Below are positions 1 through 7,708 of a DNA stretch of 64,000 bases, piece after piece. Both the position numbers and the translations under genes were made by a program. Position 1 is the first letter of the stretch; each line of letters starts with the position of its first letter. This DNA comes from Bog-473 sp963770645 (GTDB lineage: Bacteria > Actinomycetota > Acidimicrobiia > Acidimicrobiales > RAAP-2), in contig CAVYQL010000004.1 of the NCBI GenBank assembly GCA_963770645.1, positions 992,001 to 1,056,000 of the forward strand. The letters are read 5' to 3'. The notes beneath the pieces are model-generated. The model searched no databases, was not told where the DNA came from, and worked only from the letters and a program-made list of their open reading frames with translations.

Positions 1-2
1 GA

Positions 3-179
3 CGCTCCGAGGAAGAGGTGGCCTACCGCGAGATGGTCACCGAGGGCCTCTTGACCATGCAGCTCAACGTGTCGAGCTTGGACCTGCGCGACCGCCTCTA
101 CAGCTACCTCGCGCCGTCGGAGCGCACCGAGAGGTCCGCTGCGGCGCCGGATGCGCTCGTGGCCGTGGAGGCGGCATGA
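3..179 (+). CDS. motA: Flagellar stator protein MotA, C-terminal end (partial)
   Basis: The window opens inside this gene; only the last 58 residues are visible. They match the cytoplasmic tail of MotA, with YREMVTEGLLTMQ followed by an LRDRLYSYLAP segment like the family's final helix. MotA forms the outer ring of the ion-driven stator with MotB and pushes on FliG. Its TGA overlaps the ATG of motB (ATGA), the usual translational coupling of this pair. The call rests on the tail motif plus the motB neighbour; PomA/LafT-type stators cannot be distinguished from this fragment. Confidence 0.85.
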   Translation, partial: RSEEEVAYREMVTEGLLTMQLNVSSLDLRDRLYSYLAPSERTERSAAAPDALVAVEAA

Positions 180-946
180 CCAGGTCCGCCCTGCCGGCAA
201 CCCGCCGCACTGGCCGTGCGCACCGGCACCGGGCCGAGGCGGAGAGCGACAACAACGACCGCTGGCTCCTCACCTATGCCGACATGATCACCCTCCTGCT
301 CGTCCTCTTCATCGTGCTGTTCGCGCTCTCGAAGATCGACGAGGCCAAGTACAAGGAGTTCCAGGAGTCAGTGTCCGACGATCGTGTGGTCAACGACTCG
401 GTGGTACACGGGACGACAACCCATCCCTCCCACGGCACACGACCGGCGGTGCCTGCACCGGCCACAGACCAGCTGCGGGCGATCGAGAAGGCACTGTCGC
501 AGGCCTTGGCGGAGCGGGGAATGCTCGGCGACGTCACCCTCTCCATCAATTCGTCGGGCCTCGTCGAAGGCCTGGTCGCCGACTCGACCTTCTTCCAGGT
601 CGACTCGGCGCAGCTCTCCCCCTTGGGGCTCCATATCGTCGACGCCTCCGGTCAGGTCCTGGCCCGTTACTCCAACGACGTCGACGTCGCCGGTTACACG
701 GACAACCAGGTCATCACCGGCGGGCCCTACGCCAACAACTGGGAGCTCTCGGCGGCGCGCGCCACCTCGGTCGTGGAACGCCTCACGCTGGTCGACGCGG
801 TCGCGCCGCAGCGGGTGGTGGCGCTGGCCTACGGCCAGTACCACCCCGTGGTGCCGAACACGTCGCCCGCGGCGCAGGCACAGAACCGACGGGTCAACAT
901 CGTCGTGAAGCGGCAGCCCGCCAGCACGGGCACGGTGTCCTCGTGA
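176..946 (+). CDS. motB: Flagellar motor stator protein MotB
   Basis: This 256-residue protein anchors the stator to peptidoglycan and carries the ion-conducting aspartate. A short basic cytoplasmic N-terminus is followed by the signature WLLTYADMITLLLVLF, in which D36 is the expected ion-binding Asp at the start of the single membrane helix. The last 120 residues form an OmpA-like peptidoglycan-binding domain (GYTDNQV, then WELSAARATSVVERL, then QNRRVNIVV). The start overlaps the motA stop by 4 bp and the stop overlaps the GTG of fliM. Length and order fit the family. Confidence 0.95.
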   Translation: MTRSALPATRRTGRAHRHRAEAESDNNDRWLLTYADMITLLLVLFIVLFALSKIDEAKYKEFQESVSDDRVVNDSVVHGTTTHPSHGTRPAVPAPATDQLRAIEKALSQALAERGMLGDVTLSINSSGLVEGLVADSTFFQVDSAQLSPLGLHIVDASGQVLARYSNDVDVAGYTDNQVITGGPYANNWELSAARATSVVERLTLVDAVAPQRVVALAYGQYHPVVPNTSPAAQAQNRRVNIVVKRQPASTGTVSS

Positions 947-1827
947 GCGCCGCAGCGTCGGTCGCGCGCCACGACTTCCGGCGCACGAAGACCCTCGACC
1001 GGTTCCACGTCCACACCGTCGGCATGGTGCTCGAAAGCTTCGCCCGGCTCGCCACGACCCCGCTCTCGACCGTGCTGCGCCAACCCTGCTCACTCTCGCT
1101 GGTCTCGCTCGACCAGGTCACGTGGGCCGAAGCGGGCCAGTCCCTCGACAACACGCTGCACTACGTGACCTTCACGCTGCCACCGGCTCCGGGCTCGAGC
1201 GTGCTCGCGCTCCCGATCGCCGACGCGCTGGCCATCGTCGACCTGCGCCTCGCCGGCAGCGGCGAGGGGGACTACCCCGAACGGATGCTGACCGAGATCG
1301 AGCAGGAGCTGCTCTCCCCGGTCGTCGGCAGCGTGCTCGACGAGCTGAAGCGGGCATTAGCCCGCTTGCAGCCGACCGAGCCCCGACTCGAGCAGCACGA
1401 ATCGAACGTCCAGTTCCTCACCATCGCCGCGCCCGGGGACACCACCTTGCTGGCGCACTTCGACCTCTCCATCGGCAGCCGCCCGACGAGCCAGCTCATC
1501 ATGTGCCTGCCGCTGCCCACCGTGCGTCAGCTCGTGGAGGGACCGACGGGTCACGGGGACGAGCTCAACGAGGCTTCGGACGCGTCCTCAGCGGAGGCAC
1601 GCCGCCGGCTGCAGGAGGTCCCGCTCGACCTCGTGCTCCAGTTTCCTAGCTTCGGCTCGACTCCCGAGGCCCTGCTCGACCTCGCCGTCGGGGACGAGCT
1701 CCACCTCGGGCTCTCGACCGACCGGCCGCTCGAGGTCCGGGCCGAGGGCCAGCTGATCGCGCTCGCCACCATCGGACGCTCCGGGGTCCGCAAAGCATGT
1801 TGCATCACCGAGGAGGTTCTTTCATGA
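943..1827 (+). CDS. fliM: Flagellar motor switch protein FliM
   Basis: FliM is a C-ring subunit that links FliG to FliN and normally binds CheY-P. The 294-residue product begins with a GTG overlapping the motB stop. It enters almost at once into ARHDFRRTKTLDRFHVH, which corresponds to the DFRRP segment of other FliM proteins. The middle CheC-like domain (GSGEGDYPERMLTEIEQELL, then NVQFLTIAAPGD) and a C-terminal SpoA domain (about residues 215-290) are present. The usual N-terminal CheY-binding peptide (EIDALL) is absent, and no in-frame upstream start is possible without entering motB. The stop overlaps fliN by 4 bp. Confidence 0.93.
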   Translation: MSAAASVARHDFRRTKTLDRFHVHTVGMVLESFARLATTPLSTVLRQPCSLSLVSLDQVTWAEAGQSLDNTLHYVTFTLPPAPGSSVLALPIADALAIVDLRLAGSGEGDYPERMLTEIEQELLSPVVGSVLDELKRALARLQPTEPRLEQHESNVQFLTIAAPGDTTLLAHFDLSIGSRPTSQLIMCLPLPTVRQLVEGPTGHGDELNEASDASSAEARRRLQEVPLDLVLQFPSFGSTPEALLDLAVGDELHLGLSTDRPLEVRAEGQLIALATIGRSGVRKACCITEEVLS

Positions 1828-2102
1828 GTACGGACGTCGACCGCATGGCGATCCGCGAAGCGCAGTTCCGCACGGTGACAGTCGAGGTGTCGGTGTGGAT
1901 CGGCAAGACCCGCCGCAGCTTCGGGGACCTGGCCCGCCTGCGCCCCGGCGACGTGATCGAGCTCGATCGCGCGGTCGGGTCCCCAGTCGACATCGTCTTG
2001 AACCGCGAGGTGGTGATCGCCCGGGGTGAGGTCGTCGACGTGGGTGACGAGTACGGGGTTCGCATCACAGAGATCGTGGGCGACGAGTCGGAGCCGGGCT
2101 GA
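1824..2102 (+). CDS. fliN: Flagellar motor switch protein FliN
   Basis: This is a 92-residue SpoA-domain protein of the lower C-ring, where it also docks the FliH-FliI export ATPase complex. The core is diagnostic: TVEVSVWIGKTRRSFGDL, then RPGDVIELDRAVGSPVDIVL, ending VRITEIV. The ATG at 1824 was chosen because a strong GAGGAGG lies about 8 bp upstream and it overlaps the fliM stop as ATGA. An earlier in-frame ATG at 1797 would run into fliM. It is a single-domain FliN, not the longer FliY. Confidence 0.95.
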   Translation: MSTDVDRMAIREAQFRTVTVEVSVWIGKTRRSFGDLARLRPGDVIELDRAVGSPVDIVLNREVVIARGEVVDVGDEYGVRITEIVGDESEPG

Positions 2103-2107
2103 GCCCG

Positions 2108-2535
2108 ATGGTTCTCGAACTGGGACGCATGCTGCTGTCCCTCTCCGTCGTGCTCGGTCTGCTCTGGGTCATCGCACGGGTTGGGCGCGGGCGTCAGCGC
2201 GGGGGCGGCTCGGGCGCACCGGCCCGGGTCCCGGCGCGCCGCGTATCGAGATGTTGGGACGTCGCTCGCTCGGCCGGCACAGCGCCGTCTTCGTCATCCG
2301 GGCCGCGAATCGCACGATGGTGGTCGGCCAGACCGCGCAGCAGATCACGGTGCTCGCAGAGTGCGAGCCCGGTCTGCCCGGTGTGCCCGGTGAGCCGGAG
2401 GTCCGCTGCGAGATGGACCCGGTTGACCACAGCGAGGACGCGATGCCAGGGCTGGCATCGGAGAACGGAGTGCTGACTCCGAAGGCATGGGATGCGTTCG
2501 TCGACCGCCTGCGGGAGATGACAGTACGCCACTGA
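2108..2535 (+). pseudogene. fliO: Flagellar biosynthesis protein FliO, frameshifted
   Basis: FliO is a small bitopic protein that helps assemble the FliP-FliQ-FliR export gate. One frame from the ATG at 2108 gives an N-terminal membrane helix (LLSLSVVLGLLWVIARVGRG). A second frame, one base back, continues with the typical FliO core IEMLGRRSLGRHSAVFVIRA and NRTMVVGQTAQQITVLAE, ending at 2535. The switch lies at about 2185-2245, in a G-run-rich stretch, and fits one missing base. Position between fliN and fliP supports the identity. It may be a sequencing error rather than a true lesion, since all flanking genes are intact. Confidence 0.8.
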
Positions 2536-2580
2536 GCGGGCCGGCATGCCGGTCCGCCCACTGGGACCCACGAGGTTCTC

Positions 2581-3267
2581 ATGACTTACGCGCTGCTCGC
2601 CGCCGCGCCGAACGTCAACGTCAATGTCAGCGGGCTGAAGGACCCCTCCACCGCGGTCCTCATCATCATCGTCATCACGGTGTTGGCCATCGCCCCGACC
2701 ATCCTCATCTTGACGACGGGGTTCACGCGCATCTTCATCGTGCTCTCGCTCACGCGCAGCGCGCTGGGAACCCAAACCGTGCCGCCCAACCAGATCATCG
2801 CCGGCCTCTCTCTGATCATCGCACTGTTGCTGATGTCGCCCGTCATCAGCCAAATCGATCACGTCGCTGTGCAGCCCTACGAGCACGGCAAGATCACCGC
2901 CACCCAGGCCATCGACGCCGGCGAGACGCCGCTCAAGCACTGGATGCTCGAACAGACCAAGACCGGCGATCTCCAGCTCTTCGCCTCGGCGGCCCACGAG
3001 CAGGCCACCCGGCCCGCCTCGCTGCCTCTGACGACGGTGGTTCCCGCCTTCGTCCTCTCTCAGTTGGAGGCGGCCTTCCTCATCGGTTTCATGATCTTCA
3101 TCCCATTCATGGTCATCGACCTGGTGGTCTCGGCGATCATGATGTCAATGGGGATGTACATGCTCCCCCCCACCCTCATCTCGCTCCCCTTCAAGATCCT
3201 GCTGTTCGTCCTCGTGGACGGCTGGACCCTTGTGGCCAAGTCCCTGATCGAGTCCTTCCACCCGTGA
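2581..3267 (+). CDS. fliP: Flagellar type III export gate protein FliP
   Basis: FliP forms the core of the export gate with FliQ and FliR. The 228-residue product has an N-terminal hydrophobic segment, then the conserved TILILTTGFTRIFIVLSLTR and the ALGTQTVPPNQIIAGLSLII region. The C-terminal signature is FLIGFMIFIPFMVIDLVVSA followed by SMGMYMLPPTLISLPFKILL. The ATG at 2581 follows a GAGG with the same spacing pattern as fliN. Its stop codon lies within the first unit of a 9-bp tandem repeat that fills the gap to fliQ. Confidence 0.96.
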   Translation: MTYALLAAAPNVNVNVSGLKDPSTAVLIIIVITVLAIAPTILILTTGFTRIFIVLSLTRSALGTQTVPPNQIIAGLSLIIALLLMSPVISQIDHVAVQPYEHGKITATQAIDAGETPLKHWMLEQTKTGDLQLFASAAHEQATRPASLPLTTVVPAFVLSQLEAAFLIGFMIFIPFMVIDLVVSAIMMSMGMYMLPPTLISLPFKILLFVLVDGWTLVAKSLIESFHP

Positions 3268-3312
3268 CACCCGTGCCACCCGTGACACCCGTGACACCCG
3301 TGACACCCGTGA
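3259..3312 (+). repeat. Six-copy 9-bp tandem repeat between fliP and fliQ
   Basis: The unit CACCCGTGA is repeated six times head to tail (3259-3267, then every 9 bp to 3312); only the second copy differs, ending in C. The first unit supplies the fliP stop codon. Because the unit is 9 bp, further in-frame TGA codons recur through the array. It fills most of the fliP-fliQ spacer. Confidence 0.95.
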
Positions 3313-3337
3313 CACGCGCCGACTTCGGAGCCGCCCG

Positions 3338-3613
3338 GTGAGCGACAACACCGTCATCCACCTGGCGTCTCAGGCCATGCTTCTGATGGCCGAGCTGGCC
3401 GGACCCGTCCTCGTGGCCAGCCTGGCCGTCGGCCTCGTCGTGTCACTCTTCCAGGCGGTGACTTCCATTCAGGAGTTCACCCTCACCTTCTTGCCCAAGG
3501 TCGTCGCCATCGGTCTCGTGCTGCTGTTCTTCGGCCACTGGATGCTGGCCAACACCGTCACGTACACCGAGCACCTCTACGACTCGATCCCGACCGTCCT
3601 CAACGGGACGTGA
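3338..3613 (+). CDS. fliQ: Flagellar export gate protein FliQ
   Basis: This is a 91-residue protein with two membrane helices and the family pattern SLFQAVTSIQEFTLTFLPKV between them. FliQ packs around the FliP-FliR core of the type III export gate. Translation starts at GTG 3338 (SDNTVIHL). An in-frame ATG further in would remove the first helix, so the GTG is preferred. fliR starts 4 bp after the stop. Confidence 0.95.
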   Translation: MSDNTVIHLASQAMLLMAELAGPVLVASLAVGLVVSLFQAVTSIQEFTLTFLPKVVAIGLVLLFFGHWMLANTVTYTEHLYDSIPTVLNGT

Positions 3614-3616
3614 GGC

Positions 3617-4375
3617 ATGACCTTCCAGCTGTCGTCGACTTTTGCCGTGGCATTCGTGCTGGCCCTCGTTCGGGCCTCGGCCTGGGTGGTGATCTGCCCG
3701 CCCTTCTCGAACCAGGGCATCCCGGCCATGGCGAAGATCGGGATCGCGCTCGGCATCGCCTTCGACGCCGCCGGCCACCTCCAGCACGACCCCATGCCGA
3801 CGACCGATGCTGCGATCCTCACCCAACTCGTGGTCCAGGTGCTCGTCGGGTTCCTGCTGGGTTTCGTGGTCTCGATCTTCGTCTCCGCCGTCGCCGCCGC
3901 GGGCAGCCTCGCCGATCTGTTCTCGGGCCTCAACCTCCCACCCTCGATCGACCCTCTGTCCCAGCAGCAGTCCCCGCTCTTCGGTCAGTTCTACAACCTG
4001 GTGACCACCGCGCTGCTGTTCACCACCGGCGCCGTCCTGGTGATCGTGGACGGCTTCATCCACTCGTTCTCGGCCATCGGCACCACCTTTCCACCGACCA
4101 CGCTCGGTTCGGTGACCAACGTGCTCGTCAATGACCTCACCACCTTCTTCGCTGCCGCGGTGGAGATCGCCGCGCCAATCATCGCGGTGCTCTTTGCCAC
4201 CCAGGTGGTCCTGGCCCTCTTGGCCAAGGCCGCACCGCAGATAAACGTCTTCGTGTTCGGCTTCCCCCTCCAGATCCTGCTGGCGTTGGCCGCGGTCGGC
4301 CTGGCCCTCGTGGTACTCCCTTCGGCGGTGACCAACCTGGTCGGTCGGGCGACCGTCCAGCTCTTCGGGAGCTAG
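3617..4375 (+). CDS. fliR: Flagellar export gate protein FliR
   Basis: FliR is the third component of the export gate. The 252-residue protein has about six hydrophobic segments. It carries the typical FliR features FVLALVRASAWVVICPPFSN near the start and a mid-protein VQVLVGFLLGFVVSIFVSAV, then AGSLADLFSGLNLPPSIDP. The start ATG lies just after fliQ. The TAG stop is followed after 3 bp by the GTG of flhB, so fliQ-fliR-flhB are probably translated together. Confidence 0.95.
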   Translation: MTFQLSSTFAVAFVLALVRASAWVVICPPFSNQGIPAMAKIGIALGIAFDAAGHLQHDPMPTTDAAILTQLVVQVLVGFLLGFVVSIFVSAVAAAGSLADLFSGLNLPPSIDPLSQQQSPLFGQFYNLVTTALLFTTGAVLVIVDGFIHSFSAIGTTFPPTTLGSVTNVLVNDLTTFFAAAVEIAAPIIAVLFATQVVLALLAKAAPQINVFVFGFPLQILLALAAVGLALVVLPSAVTNLVGRATVQLFGS

Positions 4376-4378
4376 GTC

Positions 4379-5482
4379 GTGGCGGACAAGTCCCAGCGCA
4401 CCGAGCGCCCCACCACAAAGCACAAGAAGGAGTTCCGCGAGAAGGGCAGGGTGGCGCGCTCATCCGAGCTGGGGTCCTGGGCCAGTCTCTTGGTGGTGGC
4501 CACCCTGCTGCCGCGCCTCGGTGGTGCCGCGGCGAGCCGCATCGACAGCTTCCTCCAGCAGGTGGTCCAGTCCATGGCCCACCCGAGCACGGCCGCCGCA
4601 GTCGGGGTGCTCGGGACGGGCCTGGTCACCGTGGCGTGGGCGGCGCTCCCCGTCGTCGCGTTGTGCACAGCCATCGGGGTCGCGATCTCCTTCGCCCAGG
4701 TCGGGCTGCGCTTCACACCCAAGGCCCTGCGGGTTGTCGTGTCTCGGATCAGCCCCCGTACCGGACTGACGCGCATCTTCTCTGCGCAGGGGACGTGGTC
4801 GCTCGGCAAGACCATCTTGAAGTTCGCCGTCCTCAGCCTGGTCGGCTACGCCCTGTTGCACGGGCTGTTCTCCTCGGTACTCGGCGGCAGCACGCCCCCA
4901 CTGGGGTCCACCCTGGCCATCACCGGCTCCACCACCGAGACACTGCTGCGCGACATCGGCGTGCTCGCGCTGGTCGTCGCCGCCGTCGACTACGGCTTCC
5001 AGCGCCGCCAGTACCAGCAGAACCTGCGCATGACCAAGCAGGAAGTCCGCGACGAGATGCGCCGGACGGAGGGCTCCCCCGAGATGCTTCGGGCGCGCCG
5101 GACAAAGGCACGGAAGCTCTCGAGGATGCGGATGATGGCCGCCGTGGCGACGGCGGACGCCGTCGTGATCAACCCGACGCACTACGCGGTGGCCATCGCC
5201 TACGACCGGGCCCAGGACCGAGCGCCGCGGGTCGTAGCCAAAGGGGTTGACATGCTGGCGGCCCGCATCCGCGATCGCGCCGCCGCGCACGGTGTGCCGA
5301 TCGTCGAGAACCCCGAGCTGGCCCGGACCCTGCACGCCGTGTGCGACATCGACGACGTCGTGCCCGCCACGCTCTACACCGCGGTGGCCCGGCTCCTGGC
5401 CTTCGTCTACTCGCTCTCGCCGACGGCGAAGGCTCTGCGGAGCGTGCACCAGATGGCACAGGCAGGGACGAGACCGCTCTGA
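4379..5482 (+). CDS. flhB: Flagellar export switch protein FlhB
   Basis: FlhB controls the change from rod-hook to filament export substrates through autocleavage in an NPTH motif. The 367-residue product has four membrane segments after a basic N-terminus (RTERPTTKHKKEFREKGRV, typical of FlhB). The NPTH motif is at about residues 265-268 in VVINPTHYAVAIAYD. The C-terminal part contains GVPIVENPELARTLH, as in the family. The start is GTG at 4379, 3 bp after fliR. The motif is intact, so substrate switching should work normally. Confidence 0.96.
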   Translation: MADKSQRTERPTTKHKKEFREKGRVARSSELGSWASLLVVATLLPRLGGAAASRIDSFLQQVVQSMAHPSTAAAVGVLGTGLVTVAWAALPVVALCTAIGVAISFAQVGLRFTPKALRVVVSRISPRTGLTRIFSAQGTWSLGKTILKFAVLSLVGYALLHGLFSSVLGGSTPPLGSTLAITGSTTETLLRDIGVLALVVAAVDYGFQRRQYQQNLRMTKQEVRDEMRRTEGSPEMLRARRTKARKLSRMRMMAAVATADAVVINPTHYAVAIAYDRAQDRAPRVVAKGVDMLAARIRDRAAAHGVPIVENPELARTLHAVCDIDDVVPATLYTAVARLLAFVYSLSPTAKALRSVHQMAQAGTRPL

Positions 5483-5620
5483 ACTCTGGGCCCGGACGGG
5501 ACGTAGAACCAGTGGCCAGGAAGGCCGGGCGACGACCAGGGACGGAACACCTCGATCAGCCGCGCCAGGGGGAGCCTTCCGTGCACCACAGTGTCCATCT
5601 CCCCTCAGCAGGAGCGGGAC

Positions 5621-7708
5621 GTGGCTGACGCGACCGCGCTCGGCGTGGGCGGTGCGGGATCGGCCCGCTGGCGGCGCCTGATCTCCATGGCCGTCCCGCT
5701 CTCGGTCGTGGCCGTCGTCGTCGTGCTCGTCGTGCCCCTGCCCACCTTCGTGGTGGATCTCTTGATCACCGCCAACATCACGTGCGCCATCCTCGTGCTG
5801 CTCACCGCCATGCAGGTCAAGCGCCCGCTCGATTTCTCGGTCTTCCCCACCCTCGTGCTGGTGGCCACCATGTTCCGGCTCGCCCTGAACGTCGCCGCCA
5901 CCCGCCTCGTACTCCTGCACGGGTACGCGGGCGTCGTGATCGAGAGCTTCGGTCACTTCGTCGTGGGCAGCTCGATCCTCGTCGGCCTGATCGTGTTCTT
6001 CATCCTGATCGTCATCCAGTTCGTGGTGATCACCTCGGGCGCCGGCCGGGTGGCCGAGGTGGCGGCTCGCTTCACGCTCGACGGCATGCCGGGCAAGCAG
6101 ATGGCCATCGATGCCGACCTGCATGCGGGCGCCATCGACGAGGAGGGGGCGCGCCGTCGTCGTCAGGAGGTCGCCGACGAGGCCGACTTCTACGGGGCCA
6201 TGGACGGCGCGTCCAAGTTCGTCCGCGGCGACGCCATCGCCGCCATCGTGATCACGATGGTCAACTTGATCGGGGGCCTGGCCGTCGGGGTCCTCCAGGA
6301 CCACCTCTCGGTGTCACAGGCCATCAGCACCTACAGCCTGCTCTCCGTCGGCGACGGGCTGGTCTCGCAGATCCCGGCGTTGCTGCTCTCCCTCTCGACC
6401 GGCATCATCGTGACCCGGGCCGCCACCGAGCACGACCTCGGTCATGACGTGTTCAACCAGCTCTCGCGCTACCGGCGCGTCGTGCAGACGGCCGGCGCCG
6501 TCATGCTGTGCCTGGCCATCGTGCCCGGCCTGCCCAAGCTGCCCTTCCTCATCGTCGGCGCGGCCGTGTGCGTGCTGGGGTCACGCTTGCCCAAAGACCT
6601 CCCTGCCCCGTCCGAGAAACCCGAGCCGGCACCCGCAGCCCCTGCGGCCGACTCCCCCGAGGCGTTGGCCGCCAATCTGGGCGTGGAGCCGCTCGCGCTC
6701 GAGCTCGGGCTCGAGCTCATCGACCTCGTGCAACGCGAACGCGGCGGCGATCTGCTCGACCGGGTCAAGTCGCTGCGGCGCAACATCGCCATGGAGTTGG
6801 GCATCGTCATGCCCCAGGTCCACACGCGCGACAACCTCGATCTGGCTCCCGCCACCTACGCCATCAGGGTCCACGGCGTAGAGGTGGCCCGGGGCGAGGC
6901 TCCCCGCGGCAAGTTGCTCGCCGTCGGTCCCCACATCGATCAGCTCCCCGGGGCCGACACCCGCGACCCGGCGTTCGGCGGTCGGGCCAAGTGGATCGCC
7001 GCGGACTTGAGTCATCAGGCGGCCGTGGTCGGCGTCACCGTGGTCGACCGCTCGGCCGTGGTGACCACACACCTGGCGGAGGTGGTGCGCGAGCACGCCG
7101 GTTCGCTGCTCTCCCGGCAGGACACCAAGGTGCTCCTCGATGTGGTCAAGACCTCTCATCCGGTCCTGCTCGAGGAGATGACCGGCGCCGGGCTCACCCT
7201 CGGCGACATCCAGGGCGTGTTGCGCGGCCTGCTCGACGAGGGGGTCCCGGTGCGCGATCTGGTGCGCATCGTCGAGGCGGTCACAGAGCAGGCCCGCACA
7301 CCGCAGAAGGACGCCGACGCGTTGCTCGAGGCGGCGCGCATCACACTGGGACCGACCATCGGATCGCTGTACTCGCCCCACGGAACGTTGCCCGCCATCA
7401 CCCTCGCTCCCCCGCTCGAGCACAGCCTGATCTCGTCCATCCAATCGGGCGACCGGGGGCGGACCCTCGCCATCTCCGCATCGAGCGCCGAGGACGTGGT
7501 GCGCCAACTGGGCAAGCTCAGCCACGACGCCGAAGCGCGCGGGACCGTCCCCGTGGTGCTGTGCTCTACCCGCCTGAGGCCCGCACTACGCCGCTTGCTC
7601 AGGCCGAGCCTTCCCCGCTTGGCCGTCGTCGGCGCGGGAGAGATCGGTGCGTCAATACCAGTCGAGACCATCGGGAGTGTGAACGATGAAGCCGTGGCCC
7701 TCAATTGA
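5621..7708 (+). CDS. flhA: Flagellar export apparatus protein FlhA
   Basis: FlhA forms the nonameric ring that receives export substrates and chaperones. The product (695 residues) has about eight N-terminal membrane helices, with the signatures KRPLDFSVFPTLVLVATMFR and ALNVAATRLVLLHG. The cytoplasmic loop has SGAGRVAEVAARFTLDGMPG and KQMAIDADLHAGAI. A proline/alanine-rich linker near residue 340 leads to the large cytoplasmic domain. I prefer GTG 5621 because GGAGCGGG lies at suitable spacing. A GTG at 5591 would add 10 residues and lacks a good ribosome site. The 138-bp gap after flhB is the longest clear gap so far in the operon. Confidence 0.93.
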   Translation: MADATALGVGGAGSARWRRLISMAVPLSVVAVVVVLVVPLPTFVVDLLITANITCAILVLLTAMQVKRPLDFSVFPTLVLVATMFRLALNVAATRLVLLHGYAGVVIESFGHFVVGSSILVGLIVFFILIVIQFVVITSGAGRVAEVAARFTLDGMPGKQMAIDADLHAGAIDEEGARRRRQEVADEADFYGAMDGASKFVRGDAIAAIVITMVNLIGGLAVGVLQDHLSVSQAISTYSLLSVGDGLVSQIPALLLSLSTGIIVTRAATEHDLGHDVFNQLSRYRRVVQTAGAVMLCLAIVPGLPKLPFLIVGAAVCVLGSRLPKDLPAPSEKPEPAPAAPAADSPEALAANLGVEPLALELGLELIDLVQRERGGDLLDRVKSLRRNIAMELGIVMPQVHTRDNLDLAPATYAIRVHGVEVARGEAPRGKLLAVGPHIDQLPGADTRDPAFGGRAKWIAADLSHQAAVVGVTVVDRSAVVTTHLAEVVREHAGSLLSRQDTKVLLDVVKTSHPVLLEEMTGAGLTLGDIQGVLRGLLDEGVPVRDLVRIVEAVTEQARTPQKDADALLEAARITLGPTIGSLYSPHGTLPAITLAPPLEHSLISSIQSGDRGRTLAISASSAEDVVRQLGKLSHDAEARGTVPVVLCSTRLRPALRRLLRPSLPRLAVVGAGEIGASIPVETIGSVNDEAVALN

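Noticed and set aside
4460..6304. 614-codon minus-strand frame opposite flhB-flhA
   Set aside because: Asp/His/Gly/Arg-rich content typical of antisense in GC-rich DNA; the plus strand encodes two well-conserved proteins.
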